64,000 bases of DNA from an uncultured Bacteroidales bacterium (GTDB taxonomy: Bacteria; Bacteroidota; Bacteroidia; Bacteroidales; UBA932), in the NCBI GenBank assembly GCA_949300335.1, contig CASGDV010000053.1:1-64000 (forward strand), given 5' to 3'. Position 1 is the first letter of the stretch. Every line of letters begins with the position of its first letter. Below are positions 34,435-43,105 of this stretch, piece after piece. The translations under genes were made by a program, and so were the position numbers. Under the pieces are notes generated by a model. The model saw only the letters and a program-made list of their open reading frames with translations. It searched no databases and was not told the origin of the DNA.

Positions 34435-36782
34435 TCAAAATAATATTCTTCACTTTCATCTGCCCTTACGGATGCATCGCCGTCACTTCCGTCACAATCG
34501 AGATTCAGGTTTATACCCGGAGGTGCGATGAAATGATCCGTCTCGGAAATACCGAGAGTCCCGTCCTTGATAACTTTCTGCATAAACAGTCCCCAGATAG
34601 GCAGAGCCATGTTTGAGCCACCTCCCAGCGACAGGGACTGGAAGTGGACCTGTCTGTCTTCAGCTCCGACCCAGACTCCGGCCGTAATAGTCGGGGTATA
34701 ACCGATGAACCAGCCGTCGGCCTGGTCATTTGTAGTACCCGTCTTTCCGGCAATTTCACCTTTAAGGCCATACTTGGCCCTCAATCTTACCGCTGTTCCG
34801 CTATTTACGACACCCTGCATGAGATTGGCCATAAGGAAAGCCGTCTGCTCGCTGATTGCCTCTCTCTTCCTGTTATTGAATTCACCGAGGACATTCCCCA
34901 TATTGTCTTCTATCCTTGTAACGAATATAGGAGAGACATATACGCCACGAGAAGGGAAAGTATTGTATGCCGCCACCATTTCGAAAAGTGAAAGGTCGGC
35001 CGGTCCGACACATAGTGAAGCAACTTCATCGATATGGCTTCCTATACCCATCTTTCGCATCATCTCTGCCATTGCATGAGGGCCGAACTGCTTCATCAGA
35101 TAAGCGGAAATGTTATTGCTGCTTTTCGTCAGCCCCCACTTCAAAGTGACGGTCTGCCCTATCCATTCATCCCTGTCGGTACTCTTCGGTGTCCATGTAT
35201 CATCTCCGATAATGAAGGTCTGCGGCACATTCACGACCTTGTCGCAAGGAGACATGCCTTCCTGCATTGCAAGAGTATAGAGGAACGGCTTGATGGTGGA
35301 ACCCACCTGCCTCTTTCCCTGACGCACATTGTCATATTTGAAATATCTGTAATCCGGTCCTCCGACATATGCCTTTACTTTTCCTGTCTCCGGTTCTATG
35401 GCCATAAACGCAGCCCGGAGATGAGATTTGTAGTAACGTATGGAATCGTCCGGCGTCATCAAGGTGTCGACATAGCCTTTGCTGTTCCATGAAAAAAGGC
35501 GCATGTTCACCTTTTCCCTGAAACTTGCCTGGATTTCCGATTCCGAAGCTCCGCGGGCCTTCATCGTTCTGTAACGGTCGCTCCACCTGCGTGCCTGCTT
35601 CATGAGCAGATCAATAGTGGCCTTGTCTATATCGTTGGAGAACGGCTTGTTTGTCTTGTATCTAAGATCCCTCCAGAAACTGTTCTGCAGGTCTTTTCCC
35701 AGATGCTCGGCCACTGCCTCTTCAGCATACTGCTGCATCTTGTAATTGATTGTCGTATATATCCTCAAGCCGTCCTTGTCAAGATTATATTTTGTGCCGT
35801 CGGCCTTCAGATTCTTGTTAAGCCATCCGTAAAGCTGGTCATCGGCCCACAGGAGTGAATCCACGACATAATCTTCATAAACGGAATAGGAAGACCTTTT
35901 AGGCTCGGAGGCATTCATGGTCCTGCGCAGCATATCGCGGAAATAAGGGGCCAGACCGGCATTGTGGTCCTGAACCTGATAGGAAAGGGTTATCGGTATC
36001 TGCTTAACGGAATCCGCTTCGGCCTTTGTCAGAAAACCTGCCTTCTCCATCTGGCCGATCACGAAGTTCCTCCGCACCAAAGCCTTGTCAGGATTGAGCA
36101 CCGGATTGTATCTCGTAGGTTTGTTCACCATACCTACGAGCATGGCGCTCTCCTCGACGGTAAGAGATTTCGGATTTTTCGCGAAGAATGTCTGTGACGC
36201 AGCCTTTATGCCATAAGCGTTGCTGCCGAAGAAAATCGCGTTCATATACATGTCCATGATTTCCTCCTTGGTATAGTTCCGTTCCAATTTCACGGCAGTG
36301 ATCCATTCCTTGAGTTTTATCCATACCATCCTTACAGTTGAAACACCCGGAATGCTGCTGCTCACATCCTTTCTCGGATAAAGAGTCTTTGCCAGCTGCT
36401 GCGTTATGGTACTTCCGCCTCCCTGACTCGAATCGCTCATAAGCAGAGTCTTGAACATGACACGTCCCAGACTCACGAAGTCAATACCGGCATGATCATA
36501 GAACCTTACATCCTCGGTTGCAACCGCCGCCTCGACCAGATAGGGAGACAGCTCATCATAGCTTACATAAGATCTGTTTTCTATATGGAAGGTTGTCAGA
36601 ATCTCACCGTCTTCGGCTATCACCTGTGTGGCAAGCTTGCTTTCGGGATTCTCAAGTTCCTCAAAAGAAGGGATATCAGCGAAAGCCCAGACAAGAAGCA
36701 ACATTACCGTCATCGAAACCAATGGAAGGAGGAACAGAATCCAAAACCATTTGACTATCTTCCGTTTTGTACCGTCATTCAT
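34431..36782 (-). CDS. Penicillin-binding protein 1A (class A)
   Basis: ATG 36782 (MNDGTKRK) is preferred over an in-frame TTG at 36791. The 783-residue protein has one N-terminal membrane helix, a GT51 glycosyltransferase domain (ATEDVRFYDHAGID with the catalytic Glu; GGSTITQQLAKTLYP) and a transpeptidase domain with the SxxK serine (GSTIKPF), SSN and KTGTTNDQ motifs. It polymerises lipid II and cross-links peptidoglycan in the periplasm. It leads the operon PBP1A-ddl-prmC and is read from a TAATTTTG box at 36834-36841. Confidence 0.95.
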   Translation of the reverse strand: MNDGTKRKIVKWFWILFLLPLVSMTVMLLLVWAFADIPSFEELENPESKLATQVIAEDGEILTTFHIENRSYVSYDELSPYLVEAAVATEDVRFYDHAGIDFVSLGRVMFKTLLMSDSSQGGGSTITQQLAKTLYPRKDVSSSIPGVSTVRMVWIKLKEWITAVKLERNYTKEEIMDMYMNAIFFGSNAYGIKAASQTFFAKNPKSLTVEESAMLVGMVNKPTRYNPVLNPDKALVRRNFVIGQMEKAGFLTKAEADSVKQIPITLSYQVQDHNAGLAPYFRDMLRRTMNASEPKRSSYSVYEDYVVDSLLWADDQLYGWLNKNLKADGTKYNLDKDGLRIYTTINYKMQQYAEEAVAEHLGKDLQNSFWRDLRYKTNKPFSNDIDKATIDLLMKQARRWSDRYRTMKARGASESEIQASFREKVNMRLFSWNSKGYVDTLMTPDDSIRYYKSHLRAAFMAIEPETGKVKAYVGGPDYRYFKYDNVRQGKRQVGSTIKPFLYTLAMQEGMSPCDKVVNVPQTFIIGDDTWTPKSTDRDEWIGQTVTLKWGLTKSSNNISAYLMKQFGPHAMAEMMRKMGIGSHIDEVASLCVGPADLSLFEMVAAYNTFPSRGVYVSPIFVTRIEDNMGNVLGEFNNRKREAISEQTAFLMANLMQGVVNSGTAVRLRAKYGLKGEIAGKTGTTNDQADGWFIGYTPTITAGVWVGAEDRQVHFQSLSLGGGSNMALPIWGLFMQKVIKDGTLGISETDHFIAPPGINLNLDCDGSDGDASVRADESEEYYFE

Positions 36783-36833
36783 AAAAAGCAATTAAAAATG
36801 TTCAACGCCGCATGGCATTCTCCATACGAGCCG

Positions 36834-36883
36834 CAAAATTAGCAACAAAATTTGGAAATATGCTCAGTTTATAATTTACTTTG
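36834..36883. promoter_or_regulatory. Divergent promoters of PBP1A and topA
   Basis: The minus strand has TAATTTTG (36834-36841) for PBP1A. The plus strand has TTTG (36851-36854), then a 21-base spacer and TTACTTTG (36876-36883), a near-consensus -33/-7 pair for topA. Confidence 0.55.
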
Positions 36884-36947
36884 CAGTCCTAAATCATTTG
36901 AAATCTGTCAGGATTCGTTCATTCGCTTCCTATTAAACAATAACGAA

Positions 36948-39260
36948 ATGGGGGAAAATCTTGTAATAGTCGAGTCTCCGGCGAAGGCCGGCACGATTCA
37001 GAAATTTCTCGGAGACGGATATGTCGTGAAATCCAGCTACGGACACATCCGCGATCTCCACGACAATTCTCTGAGCATTGATGTCGAACACAACTTCAAG
37101 CCGGACTACATCATACCGGAAGACAAGAAGAAAGTGGTAGCCGATTTGAAAAAAGAAGCTGGCAAGGCATCTGTCGTATGGCTTGCATCCGATGAAGACC
37201 GCGAGGGAGAAGCAATCTCATGGCATCTTTTCGAGACACTGGGGCTCAAAGAAGAGAATACAAGGAGAATAGTGTTCCATGAAATAACGAAAACGGCTAT
37301 TACGAACGCTATCGGGAATCCGAGGAAAATAGACATGAACCTTGTTGACGCCCAGCAGGCGAGGAGAGTCCTGGACAGGCTGGTAGGTTTTGAACTTTCT
37401 CCCGTATTGTGGAGAAAGGTACAGCCGAAACTCTCTGCCGGAAGGGTCCAGTCGGTAGCATTGAGACTCATCGTTGACAGGGAAAGGGAAATCATGAATT
37501 TCAAGAGGGAATCCTTTTACAGGATATCCGCCTCTTTTCATCCCGAAAAATCTCCGGAAGGGACATTGGTGAACGCTGTTCTGGAACGGAAGATGACCAA
37601 TCTGGAAGAGGCAAGAAAGTTCCTTGAGCAATGTGACGGAGCTGTATTTTCAATCCGGGAAATAAGCAGAAAAAAAGGTACGAGATATCCTGCAGCGCCT
37701 TTCACCACTTCATCGCTCCAGCAGGAGGCTTCCAGAAAACTGAAATTTTCGGTTGGACTGACAATGAGCTTAGCCCAGAAGCTGTATGAAGCCGGATTCA
37801 TAACATATATGAGGACGGACTCGACGAATCTGTCATCACTTGCGATAAATACGGCCAAAAAGTTCATAACGGACAATTTCGGTGAAGAATATTCGAAACC
37901 GAGACAGTTCAAGACAAAGACAAAGGGAGCTCAGGAAGCACATGAAGCCATACGTCCGACATATATGGAAAACACGGATATACCGGGGACCGCTCAGGAA
38001 AAGAAACTGTATGAACTGATATGGAAAAGGACAGTAGCATCCCAGATGGCCGATGCTGAAATAATGAAGACCGAGATAAAGGTTGGCTCCGACAGGTTCG
38101 ACGCCAAATTCGCAATTTCGGCTTCGGAAGCGATATTCGACGGTTTCCTGAAACTTTATATGGAAAGCAGCGACGACAACATGTCCGACGATGAAGAAGT
38201 CATACTTCCAGAAATGCATGAAGGAGACATGATGTTTTCGGACTGCATCTCCGCCGAATGCCGGTTCACCGCACCTCCGGCAAGGTATTCCGAAGCCACT
38301 CTTGTCAAGAAACTTGAAGAACTCGGCATCGGCAGACCTTCCACCTATGCCCCGACAATATCGACGCTGACAAAAGGACGGGGCTATGTCATCAAGGGGG
38401 ACAAGGCAGGAGAAGAGGTCTGGAACCGCAACCTGCAGCTCAGGGACGGCATAATCTCGGAAACGGTCAGGAACGAGAAAATCGGTGTGGAGAAGAACAG
38501 GCTTCTGCCTCAGGAAATAGGAATGATAGTGACCGATTATCTGGTAAACAACTTCAGGGAAATCCTTGATTACGGATTTACGGCACACGTTGAACAGGAT
38601 TTCGACAAAATCGCAGCGGGGAAACTTGGATGGACCGATGTGATTTCCGATTTCTACTCACCTTTCCATACTCAGGTGGAAAGCACCCTCAGAAACCATG
38701 AATACGGAAATGCGACCAGGGAACTCGGTAATGACCCGAAAGACGGAAAGCCTATCTATGCGAAATTCGGACAATACGGAGCATATCTGCAGAAAGGGGA
38801 AGGCGAAGATAAAGTCTATGCCAGCCTCGGGCCGGGACAGCTCATAGAAAGCATAACACTGGAAGAAGCTGTCAGGCTGTTCGAACTGCCAAGGAAAGTC
38901 GGGAACTACGAAGGCACAGATATAATATGCACAAAAGGAAAATTCGGGCCATACCTTAAATATGGAACAAAGAACATTTCCCTTCCAAAAGGCGAGGATC
39001 CCATGACTGTTTCCCTCGAAAAATGTATCGAACTGATTGTCAAGGCTCAGGAGAAACAGACAAGCAACATCATATCGAATTTCGAAAATTCCGGAATTCA
39101 GGTGTTGAACGGACAGTACGGCCCGTATATCAAATGCGGAGGCAAAAACTACAAACTGCCAAAAACATGCACTCCTGCCGGGCTCAGCGAAGAAGACTGT
39201 CTCAGAATAATCGGGGAATCGCAACCGACAGAGAAAAGAAAACGCAAAAAAAAGTTATAA
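36948..39260 (+). CDS. topA: DNA topoisomerase I
   Basis: The start at 36948 (MGENLVIVESPAKAGTIQKFLG) fits the Toprim opening; a longer frame to 36852 overlaps the promoter. The 770-residue type IA enzyme has the Toprim acidic residues (ASDEDREGEAISWH), the active-site Tyr in LYEAGFITYMRTDST, and C-terminal TopA repeats of the kind GKFGPYLKYG and GQYGPYIKCGGKNYKLP. There are no CxxC zinc fingers; the protein ends in a Lys/Arg-rich tail. It relaxes negative supercoils. Confidence 0.96.
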   Translation: MGENLVIVESPAKAGTIQKFLGDGYVVKSSYGHIRDLHDNSLSIDVEHNFKPDYIIPEDKKKVVADLKKEAGKASVVWLASDEDREGEAISWHLFETLGLKEENTRRIVFHEITKTAITNAIGNPRKIDMNLVDAQQARRVLDRLVGFELSPVLWRKVQPKLSAGRVQSVALRLIVDREREIMNFKRESFYRISASFHPEKSPEGTLVNAVLERKMTNLEEARKFLEQCDGAVFSIREISRKKGTRYPAAPFTTSSLQQEASRKLKFSVGLTMSLAQKLYEAGFITYMRTDSTNLSSLAINTAKKFITDNFGEEYSKPRQFKTKTKGAQEAHEAIRPTYMENTDIPGTAQEKKLYELIWKRTVASQMADAEIMKTEIKVGSDRFDAKFAISASEAIFDGFLKLYMESSDDNMSDDEEVILPEMHEGDMMFSDCISAECRFTAPPARYSEATLVKKLEELGIGRPSTYAPTISTLTKGRGYVIKGDKAGEEVWNRNLQLRDGIISETVRNEKIGVEKNRLLPQEIGMIVTDYLVNNFREILDYGFTAHVEQDFDKIAAGKLGWTDVISDFYSPFHTQVESTLRNHEYGNATRELGNDPKDGKPIYAKFGQYGAYLQKGEGEDKVYASLGPGQLIESITLEEAVRLFELPRKVGNYEGTDIICTKGKFGPYLKYGTKNISLPKGEDPMTVSLEKCIELIVKAQEKQTSNIISNFENSGIQVLNGQYGPYIKCGGKNYKLPKTCTPAGLSEEDCLRIIGESQPTEKRKRKKKL

Positions 39261-39285
39261 TCTGTTAGCGATTCGCTTTATTTAC

Positions 39286-39316
39286 TTGCTTTTTTCAATT
39301 ATTGATAATAACTTTG
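39286..39316 (+). promoter_or_regulatory. Promoter of the AsnC/Lrp gene
   Basis: TTG (39286-39288), then 20 bases and TAACTTTG (39309-39316): one of the clearest -33/-7 pairs in the window. Confidence 0.65.
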
Positions 39317-39341
39317 CAAAATAATATAACCATCCAATATT

Positions 39342-39863
39342 ATGCCTAGTTATCATATTGACCATATCGATCAGAAAATCCTGTCTTTTCTTGTAAAGAA
39401 TGCCAGGATGCCTTTTCTGGAAATCGCACGTGAGTGCGGCGTTTCCGGAGCCGCCATACATCAAAGGGTTAAAAGGCTTGAAGCCAACGGTGTCATTACC
39501 GGATCGAGGCTGCTTGTCAAGCCTCAGGCTTTAGGTCTGAACGTATGTGCATTCATCAGCGTTTCCTTGTCAGAAGCAAACAAATATCCTGAAGTAATCG
39601 AGTCATTCAAGAAAATATCAGAGATTGTGGAATGCCATTTCGTGACGGGTCAGCATGCATTGCTTCTGAAGATTTACTGCTTCAACCATGACCATCTGAT
39701 GGAAGTGCTGGTAAATACCATACAGAAGATTCCGTATGTACAGTCTACTGAGACACTCATTTCCCTGGATCAGGCAATCGAGCGTCAGGTATGGGTCAAG
39801 GAATATCAGAATACCAGTTTCTCCAGCAGCACACGTAAAAACAAGGAAAATCAACAAGAATAG
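39342..39863 (+). CDS. Lrp/AsnC-family transcriptional regulator
   Basis: The 173-residue protein has an N-terminal helix-turn-helix (IDQKILSFLVKNARMPFLEIARECGVSGAAIHQRVKRLEANGVI) and a C-terminal RAM/ligand-binding domain (about 65-150). Lrp/AsnC proteins form octamers that respond to amino acids. It is a single-gene unit and the target genes cannot be told from position. It converges on ispD. Confidence 0.93.
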   Translation: MPSYHIDHIDQKILSFLVKNARMPFLEIARECGVSGAAIHQRVKRLEANGVITGSRLLVKPQALGLNVCAFISVSLSEANKYPEVIESFKKISEIVECHFVTGQHALLLKIYCFNHDHLMEVLVNTIQKIPYVQSTETLISLDQAIERQVWVKEYQNTSFSSSTRKNKENQQE

Positions 39864-39874
39864 CCTGAATCAGG

Positions 39875-40582
39875 TCAATGCCTTTCAATCTGCCTCATGG
39901 CTATATATTCAGCCATAGGCAGGTCTTCCGGAACTGTAACCTTAATATTGGTACGTTCGCCTTCCGTATAATGAATGTCAAAACCGCATTTCTCGACGAC
40001 AGAGGCATCGTCGGTAAAGTCTGTGTCATATGCTGTTTCATAAGAACGCCTGAGTATACCGGAAGAGAATATCTGCGGTGTCTGGGCGCCGTACACATAT
40101 TTTCTCCCTATATTCTTATCCTGTATCCGCTTCAGCACATGCCCTTCATTTTCGTCTGACAGCAGTTTGACGGTATCTACACTTGGGATGACCGGCACTA
40201 CCGCCCCATAGGTTTCGGCAAGATCGAACAGCCTGGAAACAAGTCCGGAAGACACCAGCGGCCTCACACCGTCATGTACGGCGACAAGGCAGTCTTCCCG
40301 TATCTTTTTTAATCCGTTGCGTACCGAATGGAATCTTGTGATTCCACCCTCCGCCAGAGTCTGGGGATAAATGAAATTTCTTGTCCTGCAATAATGCTTC
40401 CAGTATTCTATATGGTCCGGAGGAAGGACTGCCACTATCCTGATATCCGGTACGGCCGCAATGAATTTCTCCATTGATATCTGAAGTATGGCTTTCCCTT
40501 CGATTTCCAGGAACTGTTTGGGAATCCCGCTTCCCATCCTCCGGCCGGAACCTCCGGCCAAAACCATGAGTACTCGTTTCAT
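39875..40582 (-). CDS. ispD: 2-C-methyl-D-erythritol 4-phosphate cytidylyltransferase
   Basis: The 235-residue nucleotidyltransferase has the IspD motif VLAGGSGRRMGSGIPKQFLEI, with the substrate-binding Lys, and HDGVRPLVS. It makes CDP-methylerythritol in the non-mevalonate isoprenoid pathway. A TACATTTG box on the minus strand (40607-40614) lies 25 bases upstream of its ATG. No other isp gene is adjacent. Confidence 0.95.
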   Translation of the reverse strand: MKRVLMVLAGGSGRRMGSGIPKQFLEIEGKAILQISMEKFIAAVPDIRIVAVLPPDHIEYWKHYCRTRNFIYPQTLAEGGITRFHSVRNGLKKIREDCLVAVHDGVRPLVSSGLVSRLFDLAETYGAVVPVIPSVDTVKLLSDENEGHVLKRIQDKNIGRKYVYGAQTPQIFSSGILRRSYETAYDTDFTDDASVVEKCGFDIHYTEGERTNIKVTVPEDLPMAEYIAMRQIERH

Positions 40583-40606
40583 GATGACGAAATTTATTGT
40601 ATACGC

Positions 40607-40614
40607 AAATGTAG
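40607..40614 (-). promoter_or_regulatory. '-7' box of ispD
   Basis: The minus strand reads TACATTTG. Confidence 0.55.
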
Positions 40615-40753
40615 TCAGCTATTTCATTTTTATCAATAAAGAAAGAACTTTACACAAAATTTATAATGAGAAAAATTTAAACAGCTTCTAAAGTTGAAGA
40701 TAGAAATTAAAAAAAAGTGTGTAACTTTACGCGGAATATCAAATTTGCCAACT

Positions 40754-41770
40754 ATGGGTTTTTTAACACAAGAACTTGCCATTGATTTGGGTACTGCCAA
40801 TACCGTCATTTTCCAGAATGACCAGATAGTATTGGACGAGCCCAGCATCGTGGCAATAGACAATAATACCGGCAAGCTCATTGCATTGGGGCAGAAAGCT
40901 AAACTGATGCACGAAAGGGTCAATCCGGGCATCAAGACCATAAGGCCGTTGAGGGATGGTGTCATAGCAGACTTCAATGCCGCTGAAATGATGATAAGAG
41001 GATTCATCAAACAGGTCAACAGCAGGCGCAGATCCATTTTCTCGCCGAATCTCAAGATAGTCGTAGGCATCCCTTCCGGCAGTACGGAAGTAGAAATTAG
41101 GGCTGTGCGCGATTCTTCCGAACACGCAGGAGGAAGGGACGTATACCTCATATTCGAACCTATGGCCGCTGCACTCGGAATAGGGCTGAATGTTGAAGAA
41201 CCGAAAGGAAACATGGTTGTCGACATAGGAGGAGGAACAACGGAAATTGCAGTCATTTCCCTTGGAGGAATAGTGAAACAGAACAGCATCAAGGTTGCCG
41301 GAGATGTTTTCACAAGCGATATCCAATACTACCTGAAACAGCAGCACAACATCAAAGTCGGCGAAATAACCGCAGAAAAGATAAAGATTGCCGTCGGTTC
41401 CGTAATACCGGATCTTGATGTGGAACCGGAGCCTTTCGTGGTACGCGGTCCTAATCTGATGACTGCGCATCCTGTCGATGCTACCGTAACATATCAGGAA
41501 ATAGCCCATTGCCTTGACAAGTCCGTATCAACCATCGAGTCGGCTATTCTTCATGTTCTGGAACAGACTCCGCCGGAGCTCTATTCCGACATAGTGGAAA
41601 ACGGTATATTCCTTTCAGGAGGAGGAGCCCTGCTCAGGGGACTTGACAAGAGGCTTTCCGAAAAGGTCAATATTCCTTTCCATGTTGCGGAAGACCCGCT
41701 CAGGGCCGTTGCCCGCGGAACGTGCCTCGCATTGAAAAATACGGACCATTATTCTTTCCTTATGAGATAA
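40754..41770 (+). CDS. mreB: Rod shape-determining protein MreB
   Basis: ATG 40754 (MGFLTQELAIDLGTANT) matches the family start; the longer frame begins at a TTG upstream of a promoter-like TAACTTTA (40722-40729). The 338-residue actin-like ATPase shows the phosphate 1 loop DLGTANT and phosphate 2 VDIGGGTTE. It polymerises under the inner membrane and positions the cell-wall elongation complex. First gene of mreB-mreC-mreD-PBP2-rodA. Confidence 0.97.
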   Translation: MGFLTQELAIDLGTANTVIFQNDQIVLDEPSIVAIDNNTGKLIALGQKAKLMHERVNPGIKTIRPLRDGVIADFNAAEMMIRGFIKQVNSRRRSIFSPNLKIVVGIPSGSTEVEIRAVRDSSEHAGGRDVYLIFEPMAAALGIGLNVEEPKGNMVVDIGGGTTEIAVISLGGIVKQNSIKVAGDVFTSDIQYYLKQQHNIKVGEITAEKIKIAVGSVIPDLDVEPEPFVVRGPNLMTAHPVDATVTYQEIAHCLDKSVSTIESAILHVLEQTPPELYSDIVENGIFLSGGGALLRGLDKRLSEKVNIPFHVAEDPLRAVARGTCLALKNTDHYSFLMR

Positions 41771-41771
41771 G

Positions 41772-42587
41772 ATGCCAAGAAAAAATAATTTTCTCTCTTT
41801 CATAGCCAATGCAGCTATCTTCATCATTTTGGAGATAGCTGCATTGGGTTTGCTCGTACATAACGGAGAACTGCAGAATCTATGGATTTCAAGGGGACTC
41901 CAGGCTACTCAGGCGTACTTTTTCGGAAAGATTGAAAACATCGGCAGATATTTCTCCCTGAGGAAACAGAACGACATGCTGGCTCTGAAGAATTTCAGGC
42001 TGGAACAGGAGCTCAGACGGTACAGGCATTTGTCCGGTATTCAGAATCAGGAGAATCCCGACAGCAATATCATCGGGAACTTCGTTTACCTGCCGGCCAC
42101 CATTGTGAAACTGAGCAGAAATACCCAGCACAACTACATGATCCTCGACAAGGGATACGAGGACGGAATTACGAACCGTTCCGGAGTGATTACTGACAAA
42201 GGGGTCATAGGTATAATAGATGCCGTGAGCAGACATTACAGCTATGCCATAATATTCACCAATACGGACATGCACGTAAGTGCAAGAGTCGGTCATGAGG
42301 GTCCGATCGGCCCTATGGAATGGGACGGCATAAGCACCAACGGAGGAATACTCAGGGAAATCCCGCACCATATACCGGTAGAAAACGGCGATACCGTATT
42401 CACCAGCGGATTTTCCTCAATGTTTCCCGCAGATATCCCGATAGGAATAGCCCGTGACAAAAAACTTGTCAACGGAGCTACATACGACATACGGACTGAA
42501 CTTTTTGAAGATTTCAGCGCGCTTAAATATGTGACCGTGGTAAAGAACCTCGACACGGCTGAAATCGAACTACTGGAAGAAAGATGA
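41772..42587 (+). CDS. mreC: Rod shape-determining protein MreC
   Basis: The 271-residue protein has one N-terminal membrane helix (about 9-30), a coiled-coil segment and a periplasmic beta-barrel pair (NYMILDKGYEDGITNRSGVI, GDTVFTSGFSSMFPADIPIGI), the MreC plan. It links MreB to PBP2 and RodA. It starts one base after mreB and overlaps mreD by four bases. Confidence 0.93.
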   Translation: MPRKNNFLSFIANAAIFIILEIAALGLLVHNGELQNLWISRGLQATQAYFFGKIENIGRYFSLRKQNDMLALKNFRLEQELRRYRHLSGIQNQENPDSNIIGNFVYLPATIVKLSRNTQHNYMILDKGYEDGITNRSGVITDKGVIGIIDAVSRHYSYAIIFTNTDMHVSARVGHEGPIGPMEWDGISTNGGILREIPHHIPVENGDTVFTSGFSSMFPADIPIGIARDKKLVNGATYDIRTELFEDFSALKYVTVVKNLDTAEIELLEER

Positions 42588-43099
42588 GGAACAATCAGAA
42601 CTTTGCAGTGCTTTTCATAATGATGCTGATAGGGCAGATTCTTATCAGCAACTATTTTCATTTCACCCCTTATCTGTCTCTTTCGGTTTTGCCTGCCATG
42701 ATTCTGTGCATGCCGCTGTCAGTAAATACAAACCTGTGCATGGCTGCCGCATTCGTCGCCGGGACAATTACCGACATGTTAGGGGAAGGAGTATATGGTA
42801 TGAATGCCGTTGCACTCATACCGGTAGCCCTGTCAAGGAAAAGTCTCATACGCATCATCATGGGTGAGGACCATATCACAAGGTCTGAAGATTTTTCCTT
42901 CAACAAAAACGGTCCTGCAAAAATAGCCATGGCATTGGTGATTGCCCAGAGCATCTTCTGGTGCATATACATCTTTGTGGACGGGGCAGGTACAAGACCG
43001 TTCTGGTTCAATGCCGTCAGGTTCATATCTTCCGCCGCATGCAGCACCCTGATATCTATCCCGGCTACAATGCTACTCACACCGAATGACAGAAAATAG
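42584..43099 (+). CDS. mreD: Rod shape-determining protein MreD
   Basis: The 171-residue hydrophobic protein with four to six membrane helices lies in the MreD position, overlapping mreC by four bases and ending six bases before PBP2. MreD sequences are poorly conserved, so context and hydrophobicity carry the call. It contributes to the elongasome in the inner membrane. Confidence 0.85.
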   Translation: MRNNQNFAVLFIMMLIGQILISNYFHFTPYLSLSVLPAMILCMPLSVNTNLCMAAAFVAGTITDMLGEGVYGMNAVALIPVALSRKSLIRIIMGEDHITRSEDFSFNKNGPAKIAMALVIAQSIFWCIYIFVDGAGTRPFWFNAVRFISSAACSTLISIPATMLLTPNDRK

Positions 43100-43105
43100 C
43101 GCGGC

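Noticed and set aside
40763..41509. 248-codon open frame opposite mreB
   Set aside because: Antisense shadow of mreB; its composition is unlike the real proteins here.
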